Shown: one piece after another, positions 48,233 to 60,397 of the stretch | How positions within the stretch are numbered: the first letter of the stretch is position 1 | Layout: every line of letters begins with the position of its first letter | Assembly (NCBI RefSeq): GCF_000002995.4 | Contig: NW_025062478.1 | Span: 3,882,001 to 3,946,000, forward strand | Length of the DNA stretch: 64,000 nt | DNA from: Brugia malayi | Taxonomy: Eukaryota; Nematoda; Chromadorea; Rhabditida; Onchocercidae | Direction of reading: 5' to 3' | The notes under the pieces: generated by a model | Told to the model about the DNA's origin: nothing | Databases searched by the model: none | What the model saw: the letters and a program-made list of their open reading frames with translations, nothing else | Translations under genes and position numbers: made by a program

Positions 48233-49743
48233 TCAATTGTTATGATTATTCATCCATGAATAAGGATTTCGTAAAATTATTTGGTTCTTTTTTTTCATCA
48301 TATATTGCCAGGAATATGGATTTAATGGTGCTGGCTTCTCTAAAACGATCAGCATATTACGTGGTTGTGATTTGATGGCCTGAAAAACGACAGTTGACAG
48401 CCAATTATAAGGTTAATTAATTAAATTATAAACGAAAAGAATTATGAAATTAAAAAAAAAAAAACTGGTGTAAATTGTTATTACAGTTTTCATTTACAAG
48501 TCATTTTTGACAATTAATCGAAATTTTATCTACTAAATAATGTAATTTATATTTAAAACCACTTTTCAAATAGGAAAGTTTTGTTTTGAAATTTCGTTTT
48601 ATAAAAATTCTACCCAAAATTTAACCTTTTTTCTATTTTTAAGCTACAATTTAAAAGTTTTCCAAAAGCTAAAATATAGTTTTTATTTAGAATTAAATAG
48701 CTAGCATAAAGTTTTTTATGCAATATTTAAAAAAAAAAATATTTATTGAAAATATCCTGACACTTTTTCCTTCCTTTTTTCATTTAAAATGAAAAATGTT
48801 CCACAAAATTTTGTAACATTTGCAATTTTAACAATCCTTATTTTCTAATTCTAATTTCTTATTTGTTCAGAATTATTCAATAATAAATGATTATATCCAT
48901 TAGACACAAAAAATTGAGAAAGAAAAAGTGCGAAAGAAAAAATTAATTTAATTTGACGTCATATGGAAAAGCTAAAGCTTTGATTAATTTCTTTGCTTTT
49001 GCTTTTTAATTTTAAACTGAATTAAATTTTATGAAGGAGTATGTTAATTTCATATTTATTTTATAATATGCAATAACTAACTGAATTACTCATCCATGAA
49101 TAGGAATTCCTGGAACGTTTGGCCGTATTGAAATATTCTTCCGGCATAAAACCATAATTATCCGGTTCATTTTTATATGTGAAGTATTTGCTTGGTTTTT
49201 CTGAAAAGTTAATCAATAATCGGAGGAAATTTATAATTTCAATATCTAAAAATTTTATCTATGAGATTTAGTTAAGGACTTTTTTACAATCTTATATTAT
49301 TTGATAAATAAAAATGTGCATTGTCAAAGTTTTATTATTAACAACTTATTTTGATAGGAAAATATTCATACATCGAACTAAACAGTATGTTTGTAGTGTC
49401 ATCACATTTTAGAGTTAATAGATAAAATTATGGATTACACTCTTAAAATCGTTTAAAATCTTTGAACTTTGAAAATATTTGTTAATATGCACAAAAACTT
49501 TCGTTACTAACAATTTTAGCGTTTTTTTTTTTGTGTGTGTGTTCTAATAAATTAAATAAAACTTTGGATTTTTCTAAAAAAAAAGAAAACTATAAAAAAT
49601 TTTTTTTTGTCCAAAAAAGCTGAAATGTGAATTAATGATTAATGAATTATAAAAAAAATGCAGAAATAATATGATAATGGTGCGATGAAGTTTGAAAGAA
49701 TTTTAATAAAAAATACCATAAATATTGCCAATTGCTGGATTAG
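48233..49743 (-). CDS. precursor with repeated N-x-Y-S-W cores, neuropeptide-like
   Basis: Minus-strand exons 49717-49743 (27-nt microexon), 49082-49200 and 48233-48379 are joined in consistent phase, ending in a TGA at 48233-48235. The reading includes FNTAKRSRNSYSWMSNS, then PAPLNPYSWQYMMKKK, then ILRNPYSWMNNHNN and the stop. The core N-(S/P)-Y-S-W-(M/Q) occurs three times, with the dibasic or tribasic sites KR and KKK between them. That is the organisation of a peptide precursor cut by proprotein convertases. I do not recognise the peptide family. No signal peptide lies in these exons, so a 5' exon is needed; the secreted gene at 52058-53508 on the same strand may supply it. Confidence 0.5.
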
Positions 49744-52057
49744 CTATAGTAGGAATAATAATTATAGAAATGATAATGAAATGATAGGATATAATGTGAT
49801 AATGACACATTGCAGCAGCGTTATTGACAGTATTATTGGATTTCATTGAATAAACAATTTGATGATTGAAAAAAAAAAGAGAAATGAAATAAATTGTCGT
49901 TTGATTGCTTTGTTTTGTTTTTCTCAAATAATTTTTTTTGCAATTTCTTTTCGTCTTTATTTTACATCTTTTCTCGTTCTTAATTAAACTTTTATTTTTT
50001 TGCAAAACAAAAAACGAAGACAAAAAAAAAAAAAAAACAGAAAAAAAAGGATAGTGAAGAAAATGAATTGCTTATTTTATGGATGCTAAAGAATGTTTAC
50101 ATTTTTTTCTGAAGAGTTACTTGAAAAGCTAAAGGCTTAAAATTTGCTTAAAAAGCTTAAGGCTAATTTTTTTTTTTTTTTTTTTTTTAAACACATATAT
50201 TTCTATGTGTGAGAAAAAGAAAACTTTGTTAAAAGTATTAGATTTATTGAAAAAGAAGCTCTAATTCCTCTCTTTTCCGCGTCCAATTTCTGTTCTCAGT
50301 TTCTGTTTTTAAAAATTGTAAATTTCACAAATTAGTAATTCAATATTCTTCTCATTGTCACTAATAAAAGTAGTACATTCGCTAAATCTATTTGGAGTAA
50401 AATAAATTTATTAAAAATTAAAATTTTTGAAAATTAGTGCAACATATTATTGCATGTTTGAAATTCATCCCATTTCTGTAATCAAAATAAAAAAAAATTA
50501 TCTACTTTCTTGTTTGTATTTAAAAAAAAAATCCAAGAATTATGCTGTGATTACATAATTTGCAAATACTAAACAGAAAAAAATAATTTTATTCTTGCAA
50601 AATATTAATTGCGCGATAGCTTTGTCTGCCAATTTTATAAGTATGAAATTATGTAATTGGAATAATAATAAAATTAATAATAATAGTAGTAATAATAATA
50701 ATAATAATGATAATGGAAAACGATAAAAATAATGATATTATTTTATCTACATCAAATGACAAGAATGATAATCGCCGTGATTTATGCTTGGAACTGGAAT
50801 TTCTCAACACATAGTTATAATTTGTTAATTAAAAAAACTTTAATAATCAATTTGCTAATCTCCAAATGAATGGATTGTAATTTATGATATGAAATTAAAT
50901 AACTTTAATAGTAATTAATAATTAACCACCATACTTTTATCATTTATATTTATTTAATATTGCCTAAATTATAATTTAACAGTATGTCAAAATAATCAAT
51001 TATCTCAGTTTTTTTTTTTTTTTTTTTTTTGCTCATTAGTTATCAGAATTACCTATTATCCCTACAATATTCAATATCTGATAGAGATGATAATTCTATG
51101 AATGATTGAAATAATAGAAACATACTTTGCTAATCAAAAAAAAAAGAAAATGAATCCATGTGCTTTAAATTTAATTGTTTTTCATTTTTAGTTATCATTG
51201 ATTAAAATGCTATATTTTGATGAAAGGCGGTAATTCTTTTTTGTCATTCAATTAACGAAGCTTATTTAATTGAACCATTCAAATAATTATTCTTTTTTTA
51301 CCTCTATTTCACGTTATAATAAATGTTGATTATAAATCAGTAATTAATTTGAAATGAATAAATTGTAAAATCTGAAATGATTAAACTGCTGTCGATGCAT
51401 CACTGAACTGATCAAGTACTAATTTTGGATGCTCAAATTATAATTTGAAGCTGAACAAAGTAATAGTTCAAAATGATCAAACTAGAAATTGAAAACTACC
51501 AAATTTAAAACCAACCAAATTACAAGCTTAGAATGATTAATTGTGAGTTTGAAATAAACAAATTATGATAATTGATAAATCTTTTTTTATCATTTATCAT
51601 TGCTCAGTTGTTATTTGAATAAAACAAAATTTACTGATTAAAAAAAGCAAACAATAAATCTCACTTTTTGGCTTTTAGTTTTTCTTTTCCCTTTTTTTTT
51701 TTTGCTGAACAAAATATAATAAAGTGGATATATTTATAAAATGCGAAAAAAAACGATAGCGAAATTTTACTTTTTCTTCCTTTCTTACCAATGAAAGATT
51801 AATTGTTTAAAAAAGAAAAAAAAAAATTGTGAATTAATATGAGACAATCAATTCGAACCATATTATCATTCTCTTTGATTAATTCATTAATTATCACTTG
51901 TTAATCAAACATTCTATTATATTGCGTACGATAATGCAAAAATTATTGCTTCAAAAAAAAAAAAAAAAAAAGAGGAAAGAAATAAATAATTTGCTTAAAT
52001 AAAAATGCGTACATATGCAATTATCTCTTTTCAAATTTATTCAAGAACAAAAATAAT
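49744..52057. other. AT-rich region, possibly a long intron
   Basis: If the two small secreted models are one gene this is intron. It holds AAT runs (50660-50710) and poly-T near 50168 and 51008. A short minus-strand open stretch of more balanced composition at about 50745-50815 (NSSSKHKSRRLSFLSFD) could be a skipped exon, but its phase fits neither neighbour. Confidence 0.4.
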
Positions 52058-53508
52058 TTAATTGGAAAACATTTGTTGTTGTGCAAAATCTATCGGATGA
52101 ATCATTTTTCCATCATTTTTCTCAACATATTTCACATTATGATTGTTATTGTTATTATTATTAGCCGGAATTGCACCACCGGAAATCTTTGTCATTCCAC
52201 GTCCGTTTCCTTCTTCTGATAAATAATCCATCATCATACTAAAACCATATTAATATTGCTTAGAACAAAAATTTATTTTAAAATCAAATTTACATTTTTT
52301 TTTTTAAAATTGCAATATATATTTAAATAATAGCAATAAGATCCTTTCATATATATATATATATATTTTTTCGATAGGGAAAAAACACTTTAATTAACAT
52401 TTGATGCAATCTTTTTTTTTTTTTTTTTTTTTTTGAAATAAAAATTTTTTAATTTAAAGTAATACTAATTATAGTAATGAAAGACATACGGTGACATAGG
52501 AGCAAGTATGTAATCTTGATTGTATAAATTTTCATGATATAATGGATCATTTGGGAAAAGTGCTTTCTTATTTCGATCCGAATAATGGCGTAAACCGGAA
52601 TTCTAAAATTAAAATAAATTGGCAAACAAAAATAAAACAAGGAAAAGACTAATGCATCAGTTAATGCAAAATTGTTATTTTTTTTATTTTTGTAGTAAAT
52701 AAAAGTTATTTACAAAAATTAATCAATAATGATTAATTAATAATGTTTACAAATTGATATTATTGAATGATAGAACAGCAAGGCGTGAAGATGTTGCCAA
52801 TTAATTTTTATTCAGACAAATTTATTGTTTACAAATTATGCCAATAAAGTTAAATTACATTTATACTTCATTATTTACTATATTAGCTTTTTCTATTTGC
52901 TGTTTACGAATTTGCTTAGTTTTTTTTTTTTTTTTATTATATTATTTGCTCGAAAAGAAATCAATAAAGTGAGTAACTATGTAATTACTGCAATAGAATC
53001 AATCAATTCATTAATTCATTATCAGTTAAAAGTAGATAAACGTGCCATTTTAAGTAATCAAGTAATGATTTTGGGGTTATTATTTAAATAATTCAAGTAA
53101 TATTCTTGCAAAATTAATGAAATATAGTGAAATCATAAAATATTAAATAAAATACTGAGGATTAAGCTTATCCAGCATTTCCAGTGTTAAAAAGGTACTA
53201 AATAGTTAATTATCATTAATTACCTCTAGTAATTAGCAAATTGCATGCTTTCCAAATTATCACCATGATGCTTAATTTGCTTAATTTCGGTAATTCATTA
53301 ATTATGTGACTAATTATGAACATCATTCAACTAATTGTATTAAATAATTGTTTAATGAGAAATGATACTCAAAGACTTAAATTTTAAAATCATTTAAACA
53401 AACCATATCATTTCGAAGTTTGAATATTCCGCCAGGTCTTGCAATCATATAAAATGGAGAGCAAACATCAATTATTATTAATGCAACAAGAAGAGTAATT
53501 GCATTCAT
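52058..53508 (-). CDS. small secreted protein, possible peptide precursor
   Basis: Three minus-strand exons, 53404-53508, 52490-52602 and 52058-52238, join in phase (0, then 2) and give about 132 residues. Exon 1 opens MNAITLLVALIIIDVC, a signal peptide, and is preceded by an ATTTCAG acceptor 12 bases before the ATG, which would suit a 5' UTR intron or spliced-leader addition. The rest is hydrophilic: KLRND, HYSDRNKKALFPNDP, YNQDYILAPMS, then MMMDYLSEEGNGRGMTK with an Asn run and a TAA. GRG and NKK could be processing sites. No family is recognised. It may be joined by alternative splicing to the YSW exons further downstream on the same strand. Confidence 0.55.
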
Positions 53509-56500
53509 TGTTATTTCTATCTGAAATAAATTAACTGATAACCAATTTCAGGGCGCATAAACTTATATTAGGTCGCAAAATGATAAACGTATGATTTATT
53601 TATCATAGACTGATAAGCATGCAATTTGTCCATCATTACAAAGTGATAAGTGTATAATTTATTTATCAGTACAAAATAGTACTAATTTACTATTAAACAT
53701 TTTATTCGAAATATATCAAAATGTATATAAAAGGACTGAAAATGGTTCTTTTTAATAACAGAACATTAACTTATAATAATACAAAATAAAAAAAAAACCT
53801 TTGGATAATTTTAAAAAAAAAAAATTTAATTCAAGTTTTACCACATAAATAAACTATGATCAAATGGAAAAAAATGAGAATTACTTATTTTCACAATTTC
53901 ATATATTAAACAGTATTTTAATAAAATGTAAAAATACGACCAAAAAAAAAAAAATCAAAAAATGTTATTCAAAGGAAATTTGAAAAAATTTCAAATAATT
54001 TTCGAATTTGCTAATTTATTTTTTGAATTCTCCTTGGTCCTAATTTCAAATTTTCCAATTTATTTAAGTTTCAACACATAAAACAATGACAGTAATAAAA
54101 AAATTTTTGAAAAGTACATTTACATTTGGAGATTAAATTTCTTTTCTGATTTTTCATTTTATAATTTAAAAAGAACTTAAAAAATTTTTCTCATTTTTTC
54201 AATCTGATTAATTTTAAAAGAACTTCAAAAAAATAAAATTTCATTTTTTCAAATCTATATTTTGTTCCAATTTTTTATTTCAATAAATTCTGATAAATCT
54301 TTCTGAATAGGCTGATATAATTATAAGCTTCGACATATCTTTCATATGAGCAATTACTTTAGAAAAATATTCTCTTATTTTACAATTAAAAAAAATCAAA
54401 TATTAAAATTGGAAATTTGATAAATAAAGTTTCTTGAAATATAGAATTGAAAATTCTAAAAAAAAAATCCATGAATATAAGACAAAGTGTTTTCTTGTAA
54501 AGCGAAATGTTTTTTAATTATTGATTTTGCATTCTATCATTATTTCGTTTTTTGTTTTAATTTTTTAAAATGAATTTTTCGAAAAAAAGAAAAAAATGCT
54601 AAAAAGAAACTTAAAATAAAGAAGAACATATAATTGAACTTATACTTTAACAAATCTTTATAAATATTTCTTCCACATTTTTTAGCAAATTCTTTTCTGA
54701 ATTCATTTCATAGTTCAAATATTTTTTAATATTTTCATTTCAATTTCCAATTTTATTATCTTAAATAAATTATTTCATTTTTTTAATTATGTTCCATCAA
54801 ATCCTTTGAAATTTTTCTTTACATATCAAATGAAAAAAAAAAAAAAGAAACGGTATTAATTAAAAGATCCATTGCACTAATAAATATTGATAATATATAA
54901 TCGAATATTAGTGATAAAGAAATTTTGGAAATAAATAAATTAAATAAGAAAATATTGCAATTAAATGAGCAATTATTTAAATTTAAATGATGAAATTAAC
55001 GAAATATTTTTTTGCTTTTAATAATTACCAAAATTTTTATTGCACTGCCAAATATTAGTAATATACAAATAATATTATAATCGATTACTCGAAAAAGTAA
55101 CTACTTTACCTCGCAATTATCAAATTTTAATTTTGTTTTATTATTAATGCAATTAATTTTATCCATTTTAATGAGTAATACTAAAGGATTATTTAAAGGA
55201 ATTGATTTAATTATGATTTGAGCAATTTTTAATAATTATTTAAAATGAAATTTTATTTTGGGAAAATTATTGTATATACATGAACCAACGTAAACAAAAA
55301 TAATTTTTCATACAAAGAATACATTAAATTTTGTGTGTTACCTAAAATGATCTAAAAATTGCGATACTGATTATTGATTATTGATTATCGATTATTGATT
55401 ACTGATTAATTTTCTCAAATAAAAATATTGCCAACAACTTAAAAATTAAACAGTGTGGTTTTATAATTACTTGTATTAGAAAAGACAAATCAAAATTTTT
55501 TTAAAAAAAAAAAAGAAGTTTCGGGAATAAACGAAATAAAAAATTTTTTCGAAAAAATAATTTAATTTTATTACTTTTTGTTTTTCTCTCTATCTTCTTT
55601 TTTTCAATCATATTTTTTGATAAACTTTTTGACAAAAAAAAAAACAGCTCATTAGCAAAAATATATAAGTGCTGAAAACATTACACATAGAAAATTGATT
55701 AATTAAAAAATTATATTAACAAAGTTTTCAACTAGTAAACGTATCAAATAATTATTAATTAGTAAAAAAGTACGCAAATTCTCTTTATGAAATTTTCTAC
55801 AAAATTTTTGAAACGAAATAACAACTAAAATTATTTTTTTAAATCTTCATCCGCTTTGTACTAAAAGTTTGCTTGAAATTTCATAACATAATACTATCAA
55901 TTCAAAATTAAAAATAATTTTTGACCGAAAATGTCGGAAATATGAAATTATTCAGTTTGCTCACTTATTTTCTTTCTTTTCCTTTCTTTTTTGTAAACTT
56001 TCAAAACACTTTTCAATTGAGATAATTTTATAATAATACAAAAAGATAAAAGTGAAAAACTCGTTCCTTCCAAAGACTCAAAAACTTCAAATGATTGATT
56101 CATACGTGAAAAAAACACGTGAAAAAACCCGAAAATGTCGAAAATATAAAATTATTCAGTTTGTTCACTGTCATAAATTTTCGCCGTTTTTTTGTGGGCA
56201 AATGAAAAATAAAATGAAAAAAAAAATAGAATTTGGAAACTGTACGGATTTTTCATCTAAACATTAAGCATCACTTAATGATTATAAATTTTTCTTCCGT
56301 TTTTTGAGTTTTATTATCTCTAATGCATTTAATACATTCGTTAGAACATTCTTTAATTAATTGCAGGTGTGTTAATTAAACAAATTACTGTGACAATGTC
56401 AAAATAAATATAAAATTGTTATTTTCAGTTAAGGTTATACAAATAAATTGTGAGTGGAAAAAATCGCCAGTTTTCATTTAATAATTTAATTAATATGTGG

Positions 56501-58448
56501 CTATCATTTAATTTAACTAATAATATTTAATTAACATTTATTAATTTAATTAATAAATTTAATTAATTATGTATACATGAAGATTGCTGTATATATTATT
56601 TATTTTATTTAAATTTTGTTTTATAATAACAAATATACTATTTTGAAAAAAAATGAAAAAAGAAATTGAAAAAAAAAAAGAATTACATATCAATTTCACG
56701 TCTGGTAATTACGTATAGAATATCACGCAATTATTAAACGTAAGTGTAAACAATAACTGTGAAATTGGAAAGAAACAAAATTTTTTTTTCTTTTCTTTGC
56801 AACAAATAATATTATAAATTATTCACTTATGTCATATGTCACCCAACAAAAAAAAAAAAAAAAAAAGAGGAAAAGCTTTTCGCATTTGTCAAAATGTTTA
56901 GCTTTAAATAGACTTAAATTTACATTTATGATAAATAGAATTTTTTATTGCTGAGAAATTCATACAACTATCTCAACTAGAAGAAATATTTTCTTTGTGA
57001 CAACTAAAATGCAACACAAAAAATAGACTTAACTTTTCATTTACAAAATATAATTTTTCTTTTACGTCATTTTTTCAAAGCAAACATAATCAGAAATTTA
57101 TAAACTTTGAAATTGGATTAGTCAAGAAGAAAAATCTTTTTTTTTTTTTATTAGTTAAAGTTAATTTATTGTGAAACAAAAGAGGAAACTGATTTAATTT
57201 ATAAGTTGAGCTGTGATAAATTAAAAAAAAGAAACGAGAAACATTTCCAATGATCTATTCTAGTCTAAAAATTTTAAATCTAAGAAAGTTTGAATGAAAA
57301 TCAACAGAAATAGCAGGAAATTACATTGGATTGGTTATCTGTAAAATTAAAATAAAATTTTCACTGCTAAAGTTTCTTTTTTTAAACACAATACTTTATC
57401 GAAGTGAAATGTAAAGGCTTACTTTATTGTTTATTAAATATTAAAAAATGATAAACACTTTTTTTTTAATATATAGTAAGAGGTTAATGTTAAATGGAAA
57501 AAGTAAGTGATATATTGGGAGATATTATTGATTTAATCTTCTTTATATCCTTAACAGTACTTATTAAAAGAAATAAATTATTAAATTAAATGTTTTAAAT
57601 TCAATTTAAATATTTTGCATCATGAAAAGAACAAAAAAAAAAAACATAAAGATGAATAAATTTTGTGAGGTAAACAATGTTTTTTTTTTTTTTTTCAGAC
57701 AATAAATCTTACAAATGATGAAATATGATATTTATAAATAATTAAAAAGGAAAAAAATGAACTGAAATATTTCTAATCCATATTTTTCCCATTCATTCTT
57801 TTCGTTTAATTAAAATTTTAGAATTAATTAATTGCTAACACTGCGTTCTTTATGAAAATATGCTTATTTATTGGCAAAAAATCAGAAATCCTTTCGATAT
57901 CATTTTACTTATATTTTAATAATATGTGATATTTATCACTAATTTCTAATTTATTTATACGACAAAAGTATTTATAGAAAAGAAAACAAATTATTTTAAC
58001 TAAACTTACAGATAAAAAGCATTGCTAATTATCACATACGTAAAAACATAATGACGTACGTGTACAATCATATACATTTCTGAGAATTACTTTTATTTAG
58101 GCAAATTGTTACGCTAAGAAAAAAAAAAGAAGCCAACAAAAGCATAAACATATTTCTTTAATTATAATTAAAGCATAGACAAAAGTAAAATTAGTATTTA
58201 CGTTATTATCGTTAGAAGCAATAATACGCAAAATCATTAATTAACAAAAAATTTAGCTTCTTTAATTGCAGTTGCAAAGTGAGATTTAGCACCAAATATG
58301 CGTTTTAGGTAAAATAACTTTTTAAAAAGTTTATTTAAGCATTTCATTCTTTCTACCTTTCTCTTTCCTCTCATTTTGATGTGCCCTAAATTTTTATAAT
58401 TTAAAATTTGTCAAGAAGTTTTTAAAATTAAAGAGAAATCCAACTGCA
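53509..58448. other. AT-rich intergenic stretch
   Basis: No supported exon chain. A sequence of about 35 bases around AATGTCGGAAATATGAAATT (55929) recurs with a few changes near 56132. Octamer-like TTATTGA repeats occur at 55368-55405. The rest is poly-A/T and simple AT sequence. Confidence 0.5.
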
Positions 58449-58990
58449 ATGATAATAACAGCCTTAACGATAATAATAATAGTAATAACTAATAAAAATT
58501 GTGCACTTCACTGTTCTAAGAATAGTTACAATAATATAATAATAAACAATGATAATAATAATGCAATAATAATAATAGTAGTAGTAGTGATAATAGCAAT
58601 AGTGATAATAATAATGATAATGGCCAATAATAATAAGCATAAAAGCTTAATAAAATAATACAAATTTGCAAATGGATGAATTTATTTCTTACTGTAATTC
58701 ACTGCTAAATATAATTGTCACACAAACATAGCTAATTTGCTAATTTATTCAATATTTTATAAATTTTTACAGTTCATAACACTTTTTCCACAAAATTTTC
58801 ATTTTCGTTTTTGTTTTTTTTTTTTAATTTTTAAAATTTTTATTTACTTTTTTTTCGTTATTTCTTTATTATTATTTTTATTATTGTTATTATTATCATT
58901 GTCACTACTATCATTAATATTATCGTTATTACCACTATCATTATTATATTATAATAATATTATTACTATCATTATTACTATTGCTATTAT
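58449..58990. repeat. AAT/ATT/AGT-rich low-complexity DNA
   Basis: Interspersed AATAAT, GATAAT and GTAGTA runs (58449-58640) and TTATTA/CATTAT runs (58865-58990) give Ile/Val- or Leu/Ser-rich open frames that are artefacts of base composition. Confidence 0.7.
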
Positions 58991-59296
58991 TAACTGTCCT
59001 TTTATTCTTTCTATTTCATTTGTTTATTTATTTTTAATTAATTAATTAATTTTATTTATTTATTGCACATGTTTTAATGGTTTTATTTAGTTATTTTGAT
59101 TTGATAAATTAATTTGTTTATTTTACATTATTAATTTCTATTTATTGCTATGAAGCAATGAAAAATATTGTTGTTAGTTTATATTTATGAATGAATAAAT
59201 TAGATTGAATCAATGAACTTACGAAAAAAGTGACAAATTATTATTAAATGACAATTTAACTGCAAAAACAATAAATAATATTGTTATTATTACTAT

Positions 59297-59447
59297 TATT
59301 AGGTAATATTATTAGTGTTATAGGTAATATTATTAATGTTATAGGTAATATTATTAATGTTGTAGGTAGTATTGATGTTGGAGGTAATATTATTAATGTT
59401 GTAGGTAATATTATGAATGTTATAGGTAATATTATTAATTTTGTAAA
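59297..59447. repeat. about 22-bp tandem repeat, six to seven copies
   Basis: Copies of TTATAGGTAATATTATTAAT plus GT repeat with a 22-base period. Some copies read GTTGTAGG, and one is shortened to GTAGTATTGATGTTGGA. Confidence 0.85.
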
Positions 59448-60397
59448 GTATTAAATATTTGTAATTACTATAAAGAATAATTACTGATCCATGTTAAAAG
59501 GGATTAAAATTAATCTTACCTGAAGACAAACAGAAAGAGAGAGAAGCAAAAAACGGAAGAGAGAGAAAGAAAGAGAGAGTAGTTCTTAATTTATAATTGG
59601 TTGTTTAGTAGGATTAAACCAATCATTTCTGGATGACATAGGATCAATTCATTTTCGATATGACACAATCAATGTAATCGAACCGATTCATTCTGTCAAT
59701 TAGTATTAGATGGTTTTTTTTAGTTTTTTTCTTTTTTTTTGCATTCTGTTATTAATATTATATAAAACGAAAATCATTGATGCGCTTCACATTATTGTAT
59801 ATCAAATTGATCAGTTGGTAAGGTTGGTTTATAAGTGATTTGTTGAAGTTTGAAAGTGTTAAGTTTAATAAATAAAAAAAATATATAAACAAGTGTGTAT
59901 ATATGTGAAAAGGAAGCAAAGATTGTGAGAAAAAATGATAAAGTGAGAAGAGTGAAGGAAAAGATTTATTACTTTTCATAGAATATATTCAAAGAAAAAA
60001 AGCTATTTTCAAACTCAAAAGTTTTAATTTGAAAATACACGTTTATATTCTTTAAAATTAGATTTAGCTTATATTGCAGTAATGGTAGTAATAGTAATGA
60101 TAATAACAAATAATAATATAAATACTAATAAATATCAATGATAATTGCAATAATATTAATTATAAATACTGGTGACAGCAATAATAAATAATACTTTATA
60201 TAATTTAAGCATTGTAAATGCCAAATTAAACAATTAAAATGATTGAAAAGGCTAAAATTTGATAAAAAAGACATTTAGCTATATCATATCAATAATAAAT
60301 TGTTTATCATTTCTTTACCTTTTTAACTTCTATTTAAAAACTAATTTTCTACTATTCTTGAAAATAAAAAAAAAAAAAGAATAAAAAAATAAGGAAT
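59448..60397. other. AT-rich upstream region of the basic coiled-coil gene
   Basis: It contains a short GA-rich run (59532-59580). No exon is supported on either strand. A minus-strand hydrophobic open frame at 59758-59979 has no splice or start context that favours it. Confidence 0.45.

Noticed and set aside
49703..50023. 106-codon minus-strand open frame
   Set aside because: Most is low-complexity Lys/Asn/Ile sequence. Only the last 27 bases before a donor look like a real (micro)exon.
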